64,000 bases of DNA from an uncultured Desulfuromonas sp. Its GTDB lineage: Bacteria; Desulfobacterota; Desulfuromonadia; Desulfuromonadales; Desulfuromonadaceae. Shown here one piece after another: positions 8,835-18,199 of the stretch. The position numbers were made by a program, and so were the translations under genes. Each line of letters opens with the position of its first letter. Positions within the stretch are counted from its first letter, which is position 1. The notes below the pieces were generated by a model that saw nothing but the letters and a program-made list of their open reading frames with translations, ran no database searches and was not told the origin of the DNA. The stretch spans positions 434,001-498,000 of the forward strand of contig NZ_OY787470.1 of NCBI RefSeq assembly GCF_963678835.1. Reading direction: 5' to 3'.

Positions 8835-9398
8835 CTATTCCTTGACGCGGGTCACGTATTCACCGGTACGGGTGTCGATCTGGATCAGAATGCCTTCTTC
8901 AACAAAGGAAGGAACCTGCAGGTTGTATCCGGTTTCGACCGTGGCCGGTTTGTTGTTACCCGCGGCGGTGTCGCCCTTTACCCATGGCTCGGCCATAGTG
9001 ACGCGCAGAGTAACAAAGTTGGGCAGTGTGATGCCGATGCCCAGTTCGCCGAACATGAGAATTTTGACTTCCATGTTGTCGACCAGAAAGTAACGATCAT
9101 CCCCCAGCGTTTCTTCAGTAAGGGAAATCTGCTCGTAGGATTTGTTGTCCATAAACACGTAACCTGTCTCATCCTGATACAGGTACTGCATGTCGCGCTC
9201 TTCCAGGGGGGCGGGCTCAAAGTTCTCACCGCTGCGGTAGGTGCGGTCAAACAAGGCGCCGGTAATCATGTTGCGCAATTTGCATTTATACAGAGCCTGG
9301 CCTTTGCCGGGCTTGGTGAAGTCGAAACCGGCAATGACATGAGGCTCACCGTCGATCATCAATTTAAGACCTTTTTTCAGGTCAGAACAGGTATACAT
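8835..9398 (-). CDS. efp: Translation elongation factor P
   Basis: A 187-residue protein of normal EF-P length with the three beta-barrel domains. It relieves ribosome stalling at polyproline. The loop FTKPGKGQA puts Lys32 at the modification position, in line with the adjacent lysyltransferase gene. The C-terminal signature is present (VETGYNLQVPSFVEEGILIQIDTRTGEYVTRV). The start ATG has an AAGGAG site (9404-9409). Confidence 0.97.
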   Translation of the reverse strand: MYTCSDLKKGLKLMIDGEPHVIAGFDFTKPGKGQALYKCKLRNMITGALFDRTYRSGENFEPAPLEERDMQYLYQDETGYVFMDNKSYEQISLTEETLGDDRYFLVDNMEVKILMFGELGIGITLPNFVTLRVTMAEPWVKGDTAAGNNKPATVETGYNLQVPSFVEEGILIQIDTRTGEYVTRVKE

Positions 9399-9509
9399 GT
9401 CAGTTGTACTCCTTGTATGGTTTTTTTCTCAATGAAAATGGCCCACATTTAATCATACCGGCTGCAAATTGTCATGGGAAAACCACCCATTAGCAAATAT
9501 CATCAAAGC

Positions 9510-9538
9510 AAAAAGCCACCCGGGCGGGGTGGCTTTTT
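9510..9538. terminator. Bidirectional rho-independent terminator
   Basis: AAAAAGCCACC and GGTGGCTTTTT form an 11-bp stem round a 7-nt loop, with A/T runs on both sides. It would stop leftward read-through from the acetate-permease gene before the efp promoter. Confidence 0.8.
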
Positions 9539-9815
9539 GAAAATTCGGCGTTATGTGGTTTGGTATGGGTATGGGTTGTTTTGCAATAACGCCTGACGAT
9601 GCCGATTGCTTTGGTAGAGCAATTCACGTTGTTCCCGGCGCGGTTGGTGTGGGTGCGGCGGGAGTGTGGGTAACGTGGGGGTACCGTCATGTTTTAATGA
9701 TATTAGAATGCAGAGGATATGCCAAGAATTTCTTTTTGCAGTAAAAAACAAACAAGGTTCTGTTTTTAAAAGGAAAATCTCGTTTGTCGCTTCATTCCAG
9801 AGTGTCGTCGTTCGA

Positions 9816-9845
9816 CAAGATATTTGCATGCCTGCAAATATCTTG
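9816..9845. repeat. 13-bp perfect inverted repeat
   Basis: CAAGATATTTGCA, loop TGCC, then TGCAAATATCTTG. It is AT-rich without a T-run, so it looks more like a protein-binding palindrome or RNA hairpin than a terminator. Function unknown. Confidence 0.6.
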
Positions 9846-9909
9846 GAACACATTGTTCCGTTGTGAGAAACGGTGTGAGAAAAAGGCGCAACATTGAGCG
9901 GTTAAAACA

Positions 9910-9947
9910 GTTATGCCCGTTTTGCAAAATTGCAAAACGGGCATAAC
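9910..9947. terminator. 18-bp perfect inverted repeat downstream of the acetate-permease gene
   Basis: GTTATGCCCGTTTTGCAA, loop AA, then the exact complement. It lies 63 bp beyond the stop of the leftward gene and, read on that strand, is followed by CTGTTTTAAC. A terminator role is likely but the T-run is short. Confidence 0.6.
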
Positions 9948-10010
9948 ATAGTTCGGCATCATTGCAAGAATGAAAACGCTGTTATGCTTTTTTACTCGTA
10001 TTGCCGTGAA

Positions 10011-10835
10011 TTACTTCTTGATAACAACGGCACCAAGAGGAGCAACTTCACGATCAAATACTTCGTTCAACACTTGGGCGAGGCCGGTGTAGATTGCGGA
10101 CAGTCCGCAGAAGATGCCTTCGTAGCCGGCGATCATTTTCAGCGCGTGGTTGCCGGTGAAATCCGCGGCGGCCAGCAGGGCAAACAGCAGAACCAGTGAA
10201 CCGAAAACGACTTGCAGGGCACGGCTGAGGCGGAAGGTGCCGAGGAACAGAACGGCAGTGAACAGGGCCCAGCAGCTCAGGTAGAAGCCCATGGCGAACG
10301 GTGAGGAGGCTTCAACAACACCCGTCTTGGGCAACAGAATCAGGGCGACCAGGGTCAGCCAGAACAGACCGTAAGAGGTAAAGGCGGTGGCGCCGAAGGT
10401 GTTGTTCTTTTTCCATTCCATGATGCCGACGATGATCTGGCCGAGACCGCCGTAAAAAATACCCATGCCGAGAATCATGGCATCAAGGGGAAAGAAACCT
10501 GCGTTGTGCAGGTTGAGCAGTACGGTGGTCATGCCGAAGCCGAGCAGGCCGAGCGGTGCAGGGTTAGCAGTGGTGTCTTGCAGGGACAGATTTTGTGTTT
10601 CGTTTGCCATGATCTTCTCCTTATTCATTCCATTGGTATGAGATTGAAAGGCCGCCTCTTCCGGCAGCATTCCGGGAAACCTCTCGCTTAATTCGCCATA
10701 TTTGATGCACTGATCATATTTGTCAGTGCAATACGTAATGATCGTTTTGATGTCGTGGTTCGACATGTATTCACAGCCCACATCGCAGATGTCTTCATCT
10801 TTTCTGAAAAATGGGCAAACGGTTTTATCGCGCAT
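10011..10835 (-). CDS. AceTr-family (GPR1/FUN34/SatP) acetate permease with an in-frame Cys-rich N-terminal extension
   Basis: The C-terminal 200 residues are a six-helix acetate/succinate transporter of the SatP type, with the signature NPAPLGLLGFGMTTVLLNLHNAGFF. A start at 10610 (MANETQ, with AAGGAG) gives the usual family length. The frame continues upstream without a stop to an ATG at 10835 with its own AGGA site, adding 75 residues with ordered cysteines (CPFF-x6-CDVGC, then YC-x4-YDQC). A sigma-54 promoter at 10878-10893 places the transcript start near 10867, so the extension is inside the message. Either both forms are made or the protein is a true fusion; the longer form is given here. 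Assignment as acetate permease is firm. Confidence 0.8.
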   Translation of the reverse strand: MRDKTVCPFFRKDEDICDVGCEYMSNHDIKTIITYCTDKYDQCIKYGELSERFPGMLPEEAAFQSHTNGMNKEKIMANETQNLSLQDTTANPAPLGLLGFGMTTVLLNLHNAGFFPLDAMILGMGIFYGGLGQIIVGIMEWKKNNTFGATAFTSYGLFWLTLVALILLPKTGVVEASSPFAMGFYLSCWALFTAVLFLGTFRLSRALQVVFGSLVLLFALLAAADFTGNHALKMIAGYEGIFCGLSAIYTGLAQVLNEVFDREVAPLGAVVIKK

Positions 10836-10877
10836 CACACGAGTCCTGCTGAACAAGTTAACGTTATGTATACGTTT

Positions 10878-10893
10878 AGCAAGTGGCGTGCCT
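10878..10893 (-). promoter_or_regulatory. Sigma-54 promoter for the acetate-permease gene
   Basis: On the minus strand it reads AGGCACGCCACTTGCT, with GG and GC exactly 10 bases apart, matching the -24/-12 consensus at nearly every position. It is identical over 16 bases to the promoter at 32137-32152. The sigma-54 activator encoded at 10999-12387 lies just upstream and is a natural candidate regulator. Confidence 0.85.
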
Positions 10894-10998
10894 GTTTTTG
10901 AATTTAATGTGTAAATTGCCGATATTACATCGTTATTAAGGTTTTGGCTGCAAGGACAGATCGGGCGGGATGGGCTTTTTTTGCATTTTTGCAAAAAA

Positions 10999-12387
10999 TT
11001 ATTGGGATAAATAGTCTTCTTTGCGAATTTGATATTTTTTCAGTTTGCGATAAATGGTAGCCATGTTCATGCTGGCCTGACGAGCGGCTTCTTCAACATT
11101 GCCACCGGTGGCGTTGAGAAGGTTGATCAGATAGTTGGTTTCAAATTCCCCCAGTGCTTGGGCGTAGTCTTCCGAGGATGTTGGGGCCGGAGTGGTTTGA
11201 TTGGTGGCATCGACTGTGATGAACTGAGACAGGACCGATAAACTGATGAGGTCGGCACTCTCCAGAGTCATGCATGCTTCGACAACGTTTTCCATCTGAC
11301 GGATATTGCCCGGCCACTCGTAGGCACACAGTAGTTGCATGGCCTCGGGGGTGAGACCCTGGACGCTGGTGCCGAATTTCTTGTTTTGCTGGCGGATGAA
11401 ATGGGCGGCCAGCAGCGGCAGATCTGTGGTGCGTTCGCGCAGCGGCGGCAAATGGATGTTGACGACATTGAGGCGGTAGAATAAGTCCTCGCGATAGCGC
11501 CCTTCGTCCATCTCTTCCTGCAGGTCGGCGTTGGTGGCGGAGATTACTCGTACGTCGACCTTGATCGGCTTGGTGTCACCGATGCGCATGAACTCCTGTT
11601 CCTGAAGAAAGCGCAACAGGGTTTTTTGCACGTTCATTGGCAGGTTGCCGATCTCGTCGAGAAACAGGGTGCCGCCGTCGGCGGTTTCGAGAATGCCTTT
11701 GCGGTCGCTGCCGGCACCGGTGAAAGCGCCTTTTTTGTAACCGAACAACTCACTTTCCAGTACGGATTCAGGCAGTGCACCGCAATTGATGGCCATAAAA
11801 CGTTGGTTGCGGCGTGGTGAATTGTGGTGGATGGCCTGGGCAATTAACTCCTTGCCGGTGCCGGATTCACCGGTAATCAGGACTGAGGTGTCGCGAACCG
11901 CAACCTTCTTGACCGTTTCCAGCACTGATTTGAGACCGGAGGAGGCTCCGATAATATTGTCGAAGGAGAACTTGTCGGACAGCTCTTTCTTCAGTTCCTG
12001 ATTTTCTTCGGCCAGCAGGGTGTGATTAAGAGCGTTCTTGACCCGGTACAACAGCTCTTCGGGTTCGAACGGTTTGGTGAGCATGTCGTAAGCACCTTTA
12101 CGCAACGCCTGAATCGAGGTTTCCACCGTGGCATAAGCGGTAATCATAATGACGGGAACACGCTGGTCTTTGCTGCGGATTTTTTGCAGAACTTCCAAGC
12201 CGTCCATACCGGGCATCTTGATATCGCTGATCACCAGATCATAGGTTTCGGCTTCAAAATCTTCGACGGCTTCAAAGGAACGGGTGTAGGATTTGACCTG
12301 ATAGCCACTGTCCTTAAGGACCGCTTCCATCATGCGGCAGAGACCTTCCTCGTTGTCGATCAACAGGACACGTTGTCCTCCACTCAT
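10999..12387 (-). CDS. Sigma-54-dependent response regulator (NtrC/AtoC type)
   Basis: A 462-residue regulator. The receiver domain (about 1-120) has phospho-acceptor Asp in LVISDIKMPGMDG. The AAA+ domain has Walker A GESGTGKE and the sigma-54 contact loop GAFTGA, and a Fis-type helix-turn-helix ends the protein (GNVEEAARQASMNMATIYRKLKKY). Its start overlaps the kinase stop by 4 bp (ATGA). It would activate sigma-54 promoters, and one lies directly downstream at the acetate-permease gene. Ligand and regulon are inferred, not shown. Confidence 0.93.
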   Translation of the reverse strand: MSGGQRVLLIDNEEGLCRMMEAVLKDSGYQVKSYTRSFEAVEDFEAETYDLVISDIKMPGMDGLEVLQKIRSKDQRVPVIMITAYATVETSIQALRKGAYDMLTKPFEPEELLYRVKNALNHTLLAEENQELKKELSDKFSFDNIIGASSGLKSVLETVKKVAVRDTSVLITGESGTGKELIAQAIHHNSPRRNQRFMAINCGALPESVLESELFGYKKGAFTGAGSDRKGILETADGGTLFLDEIGNLPMNVQKTLLRFLQEQEFMRIGDTKPIKVDVRVISATNADLQEEMDEGRYREDLFYRLNVVNIHLPPLRERTTDLPLLAAHFIRQQNKKFGTSVQGLTPEAMQLLCAYEWPGNIRQMENVVEACMTLESADLISLSVLSQFITVDATNQTTPAPTSSEDYAQALGEFETNYLINLLNATGGNVEEAARQASMNMATIYRKLKKYQIRKEDYLSQ

Positions 12388-14333
12388 AACAGGTACTCCT
12401 CACTGTCCTGCGGCAGTCGCACTGTGACCGTTGTTCCCACGCCCGGGGTGCTGGTCATGTTGATGCTGCCGTGATGCTGTTCAATAATCTGTTTGGAAAT
12501 CGCCAGGCCCAGTCCGGTCCCTTTTGCTTTGGTGGTGAAAAAAGGTTCAAAGATCCGCTCAAGGATCTCCTGTTCAATACCGACGCCGCTGTCGCGGAAA
12601 ATGATCAGAACGTCTTCGTTGTCACGCTTTGTCTCCACTTCAAGGCGACCATGGTCCTTGATCGCGCCACCGGCGTTGAGAATCAGGTTGATGGCCACCT
12701 GGCGCATCTGATCGCCGTCTATATTCAGCTCAGGCAAGCCGGGACTGAGATTTTTGACGATGGTCACATGGTGCATGTCTGTATGGTTGGCGGCAAAGTC
12801 GACAATCTGATTAAGCAGGGCATTGATGTCAGTTTTCTCCAAAACCGATTGCGGGGTGCGGGCATAGCTGAGCAGGTCCTGAACAATTTTGCGGCAACGC
12901 TTGCTCTCGCGTTTGATCTCATGAATGTAATGGTAGTTGGGATCCTCTTCGCCGATCTTGTTTTCGATATAACCGGCATAGCCGAGGATGACACCGAGTG
13001 GATTATTGATTTCGTGAGCCACGCCGGATGATAATACACCGAGAGAGGCCATTTTCCCATGCTGAGCAAGGCTGGCCTGCATCTCCTGGTTCTGAGTGAT
13101 GATTTCGGTCATGCGGTTAAAGGTGTGAGCCAGTTCGCCGAGTTCATCATTGCTGTCGATCGCCATCTGCTCGTCGAGGTGGCCTTTTTTTACGCGGCGG
13201 ATGACACGAATCATCTCGCGGATTGGATCGGTAAACACCTTGGAAGTGTAGCTGACCAGCAACACGCAGATCAGGCTGGTGATCAGCGTGACGGCGAGGG
13301 TCAGTTTGGCGCTGTTCCAGCTGATGGTGTTGGCGGCTTCGTAAAATTCATCTTCATAACAGCCAACAGCAACAATCCAGTCCCAGGGTTCGAAGTATTC
13401 ATAACGGACAATCTTCATCCGAGCCGTACCTTCGTCGCCCCACGGGTAGCGGATCCAACCCTGTTTGTTCTCGCACATCTCGCGGATGAACTCGTGACCG
13501 CTGCGGTCGCGAATATCGATAAAGTTTTGTCCTTCATCCTGAGGATGAATGGTGAAGGTGCCTTTGCTGTTCATACAGAAGATGTAACCGGTTTGGCCGA
13601 CCTTCTTCTGTTTAATCTTCTCTTTGAGGTCATTGAGGGCCTGCTGCTCGAACATCATGTCGGTGTAGCTTTCCGAGATGTAGCCGGCAGCGGCAATGAC
13701 CCAATCCCATTGAGGAAAATACAGATAGGCGGCGAGTTTTTCGCGGAACAACGTGTCGCCGAGGGCTTCATTGCGCCATGGATAGCGGATCAGGTTGAGC
13801 TCACCCGGTTCAGTGGCCTTGGCGGTTTCGACCATCTGACGGATGAAGAAGCGACCGTTACCATCCTGTTCATCAATGATGTTTTCCTGCTCTCTGGCCA
13901 CATGGACCTGCAGGGTGCCGTCGCTGGTCAGAGCGTAAAGGTAGCCTGTTTCGCCAATGTTGACCTGTTTGAGCTGCTTGCGGACACGCTGCTGGGCTAC
14001 TTTGAGGGTGATCTCGCCGTTTTCCACCAGGCGTTGCTCAGCAGCCACCATGTTTTCTGCGATCTTGGCCAGGGTTTTTAAGTCGGTAATGAAGTCGTCT
14101 TTACGTTCCTGCTGGTAGACCTGAAATTGCTGATGGTGAGATTCGAGCAAGTGGCGGGTAAAGGCCGCCATGTGTTCGAGATCGTCCATGCTGGCCTTAT
14201 TAATCCCCTGACGGGCCAGGTCGACAGAGGTGTAGCTGACGATGCCGCCGACAACGATCAATGGAATCAGCACCAGCGGCAGGACCACCACCAGCATTTT
14301 CCATCTCAAGCGCAAATTTTTCATCAGCTTCAT
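12384..14333 (-). CDS. Membrane histidine kinase with two Cache-type sensor domains
   Basis: A 649-residue kinase. The N-terminal membrane helix is at about 10-32. The periplasmic region holds two similar Cache modules ([19 protein letters not shown] and [19 protein letters not shown]), each ending in a WDWVIA segment. A second membrane helix, HAMP, HisKA with phospho-His in [10 protein letters not shown], and an HATPase domain ([12 protein letters not shown]) follow. Such Cache pairs usually bind small organic acids or amino acids. ATG 14333 is preferred over GTG 14336. It pairs with the overlapping regulator. Confidence 0.92.
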   Translation of the reverse strand: MKLMKNLRLRWKMLVVVLPLVLIPLIVVGGIVSYTSVDLARQGINKASMDDLEHMAAFTRHLLESHHQQFQVYQQERKDDFITDLKTLAKIAENMVAAEQRLVENGEITLKVAQQRVRKQLKQVNIGETGYLYALTSDGTLQVHVAREQENIIDEQDGNGRFFIRQMVETAKATEPGELNLIRYPWRNEALGDTLFREKLAAYLYFPQWDWVIAAAGYISESYTDMMFEQQALNDLKEKIKQKKVGQTGYIFCMNSKGTFTIHPQDEGQNFIDIRDRSGHEFIREMCENKQGWIRYPWGDEGTARMKIVRYEYFEPWDWIVAVGCYEDEFYEAANTISWNSAKLTLAVTLITSLICVLLVSYTSKVFTDPIREMIRVIRRVKKGHLDEQMAIDSNDELGELAHTFNRMTEIITQNQEMQASLAQHGKMASLGVLSSGVAHEINNPLGVILGYAGYIENKIGEEDPNYHYIHEIKRESKRCRKIVQDLLSYARTPQSVLEKTDINALLNQIVDFAANHTDMHHVTIVKNLSPGLPELNIDGDQMRQVAINLILNAGGAIKDHGRLEVETKRDNEDVLIIFRDSGVGIEQEILERIFEPFFTTKAKGTGLGLAISKQIIEQHHGSINMTSTPGVGTTVTVRLPQDSEEYLL

Positions 14334-14371
14334 CACAGCCGTTCTATCCTCTCCGTGTCAAGTTGCCGTGG

Positions 14372-15484
14372 CTACGGCGATGAATGGCGTTCACCACCGG
14401 TTTCCGGCAAGGCAAAGGCCCGGCGGTAGTGGCGAATTTCAATAAAGGCGATTTTAAAGGCGCTTGCAATGGGTACGCCGATGATCATGCCGAGCACGCC
14501 ATAGAGCTTGCCGCCCATAATGATGGCCAGGATCACCAGCACCGGATGCAGATTGGCAACGCGCGAGATCAAAATCGGAATCAGAATAAAGTTGTCGAGA
14601 ATCACCTGGGCAATGAGAATGTAGAGGATGACGATCCACCAGAACTGGCCGCCGAAACCGAGGTCGACGGCGGCAATAAGGATGCCGGGGATCATGCCGA
14701 CAATCGGGCCGACATAGGGAATCAGATTCGTGATTCCGGCAAACAGGCCGAGCAATGGTGCATAACGGATGTCGGTGAGGCTGAGTCCGGCGGTGACCAC
14801 GGCACCGATAATCACCGCTTCGATAATGCGGCCGCGGACGAAATGGGCCATCTGTCGACTAATCAGAAACGACAGGTCGTGGGCCATCTCAAAATAGCGG
14901 TTGGGGGCCAGTGAGGTCAGACCGCGCATAATAGTGGTGCCGTCGCGTAAAAAGAAAAACGAGAAGATTGGCACCAGAATCATCAGACTGCCCAGTTTTA
15001 AGGCGGATTTTGGCGTCTGAACCAAGATGAATGACAACACCTGTTCCGCCGTTGTCCGTACGGTCTGGGTCAGATCGTATTGTTCCAAAAAGGGGAAACG
15101 GCTCTGCCAGGACGCCTGCGCCTCACGCAGATAGGTAATCAGTTGTGACGTGTAGCGGGGGAAATCGGACAGCAGAGAGCCCCACATGTTTTGTGTATAG
15201 GGAACCAGCCAGCTACCGAGCAGCAGCAGCGTTGCTGATATCATAAAAAAAACGCTGAAGATTGCTCTGGTGCGCGGAATGTGACGTTTTTCCAGGCTAT
15301 TGACCAAAGGGTCAAGCAGGAAAGCGGCAATCACTGACAGCAGCAGTGGAACAAACAGTCCGGAGGCTGCGGAGCGCAGCAGAACCGTGATGGTCGAGGC
15401 TGAAGAAAAAATGGCCAGGCCGCTGGCAATTGCTGCTGTCATGGTCAGGTAGAACAGCAGAAAATGTGCTTTGTTGAAGCTCAT
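14372..15484 (-). CDS. AI-2E family (PerM/YdiK-type) membrane permease
   Basis: A 370-residue protein with about eight membrane helices and the family's conserved segments GGLTNLIPYVGP-like (AGITNLIPYVGPIVGMIPG) and an LHPVLVILAIIMGGKLYGVLGMI motif near the C-terminus. Members export diverse solutes; some handle autoinducer-2 or Na+/H+. The substrate here cannot be assigned. It starts 22 bp after the cNMP-domain gene stop, so they probably form one transcript. Confidence 0.9.
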   Translation of the reverse strand: MSFNKAHFLLFYLTMTAAIASGLAIFSSASTITVLLRSAASGLFVPLLLSVIAAFLLDPLVNSLEKRHIPRTRAIFSVFFMISATLLLLGSWLVPYTQNMWGSLLSDFPRYTSQLITYLREAQASWQSRFPFLEQYDLTQTVRTTAEQVLSFILVQTPKSALKLGSLMILVPIFSFFFLRDGTTIMRGLTSLAPNRYFEMAHDLSFLISRQMAHFVRGRIIEAVIIGAVVTAGLSLTDIRYAPLLGLFAGITNLIPYVGPIVGMIPGILIAAVDLGFGGQFWWIVILYILIAQVILDNFILIPILISRVANLHPVLVILAIIMGGKLYGVLGMIIGVPIASAFKIAFIEIRHYRRAFALPETGGERHSSP

Positions 15485-15506
15485 AGGCCAGACTCCGTCA
15501 CGGCGA

Positions 15507-16031
15507 TCATGGCTGGGGAGAGTCCTTCTCTTCGATGCGCTGCTGAAGGTTGCGCAGTTGCAGCGTTGCGGTTTGCAGGCGTTCGCTGATCATCTTTGTC
15601 AGTCCGAACAGAATGCGGTTGGCGATTTCCGGGTGCTTGTCCGAGGTTGCCAGCAGGTCTGAGCGAAACAGTCCCAGCAGTTCGCAGGACTCCGTGGTTC
15701 GAGCCGAGACGGTCCGTGGAGCCGGTGACGCCAGGGTGGTTTCACCAAAAAAATCACCGGGGCCGAGTAGGGCCAGTTCCTCTTCGCGGTCGTGATTGTC
15801 GCGGGTGAAAATCGCCACATTCCCACTACGGATGATATACAGACCGGAACCGGGATCGCCTTGCTCAAAAACCGTTTCGTGGGCTTTGTAGTTTCGTACG
15901 TGAACCAGGTTTTCCAGATAGCTCAGGTCGCGTTTGCCCAATTCGGTAAATACCGGTATCTTGGCCAGAAAACCGGCTAAGGTCTCCTCATCTGTGTTGG
16001 AACGGAAAATCGATTCCCACAGTCCGTTCAT
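15507..16031 (-). CDS. Cyclic-nucleotide-binding domain protein (Crp/Fnr superfamily, no HTH)
   Basis: A 174-residue protein with one cNMP-binding beta-roll: VFEQGDPGSGLYIIRSGNVAIF and GPGDFFGETTLASPAPRTVSARTTESCELLGL. The stretch after it is a helical tail (LRNLQQRIEEK), with no helix-turn-helix for DNA binding. ATG 16031 has an AAGGAG site, better than the upstream in-frame start at 16082. It may regulate the adjacent permease at the protein level. Ligand unknown. Confidence 0.88.
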   Translation of the reverse strand: MNGLWESIFRSNTDEETLAGFLAKIPVFTELGKRDLSYLENLVHVRNYKAHETVFEQGDPGSGLYIIRSGNVAIFTRDNHDREEELALLGPGDFFGETTLASPAPRTVSARTTESCELLGLFRSDLLATSDKHPEIANRILFGLTKMISERLQTATLQLRNLQQRIEEKDSPQP

Positions 16032-16294
16032 ACGGTAACTCCTTGTATCTTCATGATTAACAGAAGGGCAAAAGGTTTTCACTGTCGGAACACGCTGATC
16101 GGTGCAGATTCAGCAAGTTTCATCCAACCATCTGTTAATACAGAATCAATGTAAAACGTGATTATACCAACATGGCAAGTCAAGACCAGAAAAAACGTTG
16201 ACACCTCTCGTGCAGGGAGGACTGATTCCGCAGGTTGACAGCTTCTGACCAGGTTGCTAACGTCAGGACACCGTTTCTTTTCCCTGGAAGGCTC

Positions 16295-18133
16295 ATGAAC
16301 TCCATTCACGATCTTGATCTGTCTCTGATTGCCACTCGCCCCGGCGTCTATCTGATGTCCGGCGAAGATGGCCGAGTGTTGTATGTCGGCAAAGCACGCA
16401 ATCTGCGGGCCCGTTTGCGCAACTATGTGCGCGGTGAAGACACGCGTGCCCATGTTCAGTTTTTATTGCGCCGGGTGGTGCAGGTGGAAACCATTGTCAC
16501 CGACACGGAAAAAGAGGCGCTGATCCTTGAAAACACTCTGATCAAGAAACATAAACCGCGCTACAACATTAATTTACGCGACGATAAAACCTACGTGTCG
16601 CTACGCATTGATATCACCGAACCGTTTCCCGGCATTCAGATTGTCCGTCGGGTCAAGCGGGATGGAGCCCTGTATTTCGGGCCTTATTCCTCCGCCGGAG
16701 CCTTAAAGGAAACCCTTAAGGAGTTGTATCGGATCTTTCCGTTGCGTCATCACCGCTGGCAGCAGTGCCGACGTCGTGATCGGCCCTGCCTGTTTTATCA
16801 GATCGGTCAGTGCAGTGCGCCCTGTCATGGCAAGATCAGTCAGGAGGATTATCGCAAACTGGTCGATACAGTCATTGCCTTCCTCTCCGGTCGTCATGAT
16901 GATGTCATTAACATGCTGCGCGACAAGATGGCTCAGGCCGCTCAAGAGATGAATTACGAAGAGGCCGCGCGGTTGCGTGACCAGATTCGGGCCATGGAGC
17001 AGACCATTGAGCAACAGAAAGTGGTCAGTGCCGACGGGACCGATAGCGATGTTGTCGGGCTGCATCGCGAAGGCGGCGAAGTGGAAGTGTGCCTGCTGTT
17101 TGTCCGTGCCGGTCGACTGGTGGGGCGGCGCAGTTATCTTTTAAGCTGGACCCTGGACGAAGATGAACTTCTGGCCGGATTTCTTCAGCAATACTACGGT
17201 CGCGATACGCTGATTCCGCCGAAGGTGCTGCTGCCGTTGTTGCCCAGCAGTGCCGAGACGTTACAGTTGTGGCTCAGTGAGCGGCGCGGCAGTAAAGTGC
17301 ATCTGCAGGTGCCCAAGCGCGGGGCACGCAGTGAGTTGCTCGAACTGGCTAATAAAAATGCCACAGAAAGCTATCGTGAGCGAGGTGACCGCCGTGATGC
17401 CCGAACCGCGGTTCTTGAAGATATTCAGAAGTCGTTGGGGCTGTCCCGGCTGCCGCAACGGATGGAGTGTTACGATATCTCCAATGTTCAGGGTCAGTAC
17501 AGTGTTGGTAGTATGGTCGTCACCACCGATGGTGAACCCGATAAAGCCGCGTACCGCCATTATCGCATTAAAACCGTGGAAGGCGCTGATGACTTTGCCT
17601 CATTGCATGAGGTCCTGACCCGCCGATTGACGCGTGGCATCGAAGAGCAGGATCTGCCCGATATGGTGCTGATCGATGGTGGTAAAGGGCAGTTGGCCAT
17701 GGTGGACGATGTTTTGACCACTCTCAATCTTCATTCCTGCATCGACTTGGTGTCCATTGCCAAAAGCCGGGTGAAGCGCAATGTGCGCGGCCATGCTGTT
17801 GAGCGCAGCGAGGAGCGATTCTTTCGCCCCGGGCGCAAAAATCCCGTTGTGTTACGCCAGGGATCGCCAGCGCTGTTTATGCTTGAACGGCTGCGGGACG
17901 AAGCGCATCGCTTTGCCATTACCCACCATCGTAAATTACGCAATAAAGCAACCCTTGAATCGGAGCTGGATAAAATACCCGGTGTCGGTCCGGGACGGCG
18001 TAAGGCGTTGCTTAAATCGTGTGGCAGTGTGGCCAAGGTGAAAAAAGCATCGCTGGAAGAGTTGCAGCAGGTTCCAGGGGTTCCGGACAATGTGGCTCAA
18101 GCCGTGTACGATTATTTCCATTCTGTTGAATGA
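16295..18133 (+). CDS. uvrC: Excinuclease ABC subunit C
   Basis: A 612-residue protein of normal UvrC length that makes both incisions in nucleotide excision repair. Domains in order: GIY-YIG nuclease (PGVYLMSGEDGRVLYVGKARNLRARL), a Cys-bearing linker (RPCLFYQIGQCSAPCHGKIS), a UVR helix pair, the RNase H-like endonuclease (DISNVQG and DMVLIDGGKGQL) and C-terminal helix-hairpin-helix motifs (IPGVGPGRRKALL). ATG 16295 has a GGAAGG site; the frame extends 20 codons upstream but without support. Confidence 0.97.
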   Translation: MNSIHDLDLSLIATRPGVYLMSGEDGRVLYVGKARNLRARLRNYVRGEDTRAHVQFLLRRVVQVETIVTDTEKEALILENTLIKKHKPRYNINLRDDKTYVSLRIDITEPFPGIQIVRRVKRDGALYFGPYSSAGALKETLKELYRIFPLRHHRWQQCRRRDRPCLFYQIGQCSAPCHGKISQEDYRKLVDTVIAFLSGRHDDVINMLRDKMAQAAQEMNYEEAARLRDQIRAMEQTIEQQKVVSADGTDSDVVGLHREGGEVEVCLLFVRAGRLVGRRSYLLSWTLDEDELLAGFLQQYYGRDTLIPPKVLLPLLPSSAETLQLWLSERRGSKVHLQVPKRGARSELLELANKNATESYRERGDRRDARTAVLEDIQKSLGLSRLPQRMECYDISNVQGQYSVGSMVVTTDGEPDKAAYRHYRIKTVEGADDFASLHEVLTRRLTRGIEEQDLPDMVLIDGGKGQLAMVDDVLTTLNLHSCIDLVSIAKSRVKRNVRGHAVERSEERFFRPGRKNPVVLRQGSPALFMLERLRDEAHRFAITHHRKLRNKATLESELDKIPGVGPGRRKALLKSCGSVAKVKKASLEELQQVPGVPDNVAQAVYDYFHSVE

Positions 18134-18199
18134 TGGAAAAGTTGTTAAAATCAGATCCGCCACGACGCGCCGGTCGCACCATTCTTCACGTTTCGCAGT

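Larger units (their letters stand above)
9399..10010. other. Intergenic stretch upstream of efp
   Basis: No credible gene. It contains the efp leader, a terminator-type hairpin at 9510-9538, and two long perfect inverted repeats (9816-9845 and 9910-9947). The short open frames on both strands lack ribosome sites and recognisable motifs. Confidence 0.7.

Noticed and set aside
10836-10994. Start of the permease at 10994
   Set aside because: It would lie upstream of the sigma-54 promoter and include the promoter in the coding region; no ribosome site.
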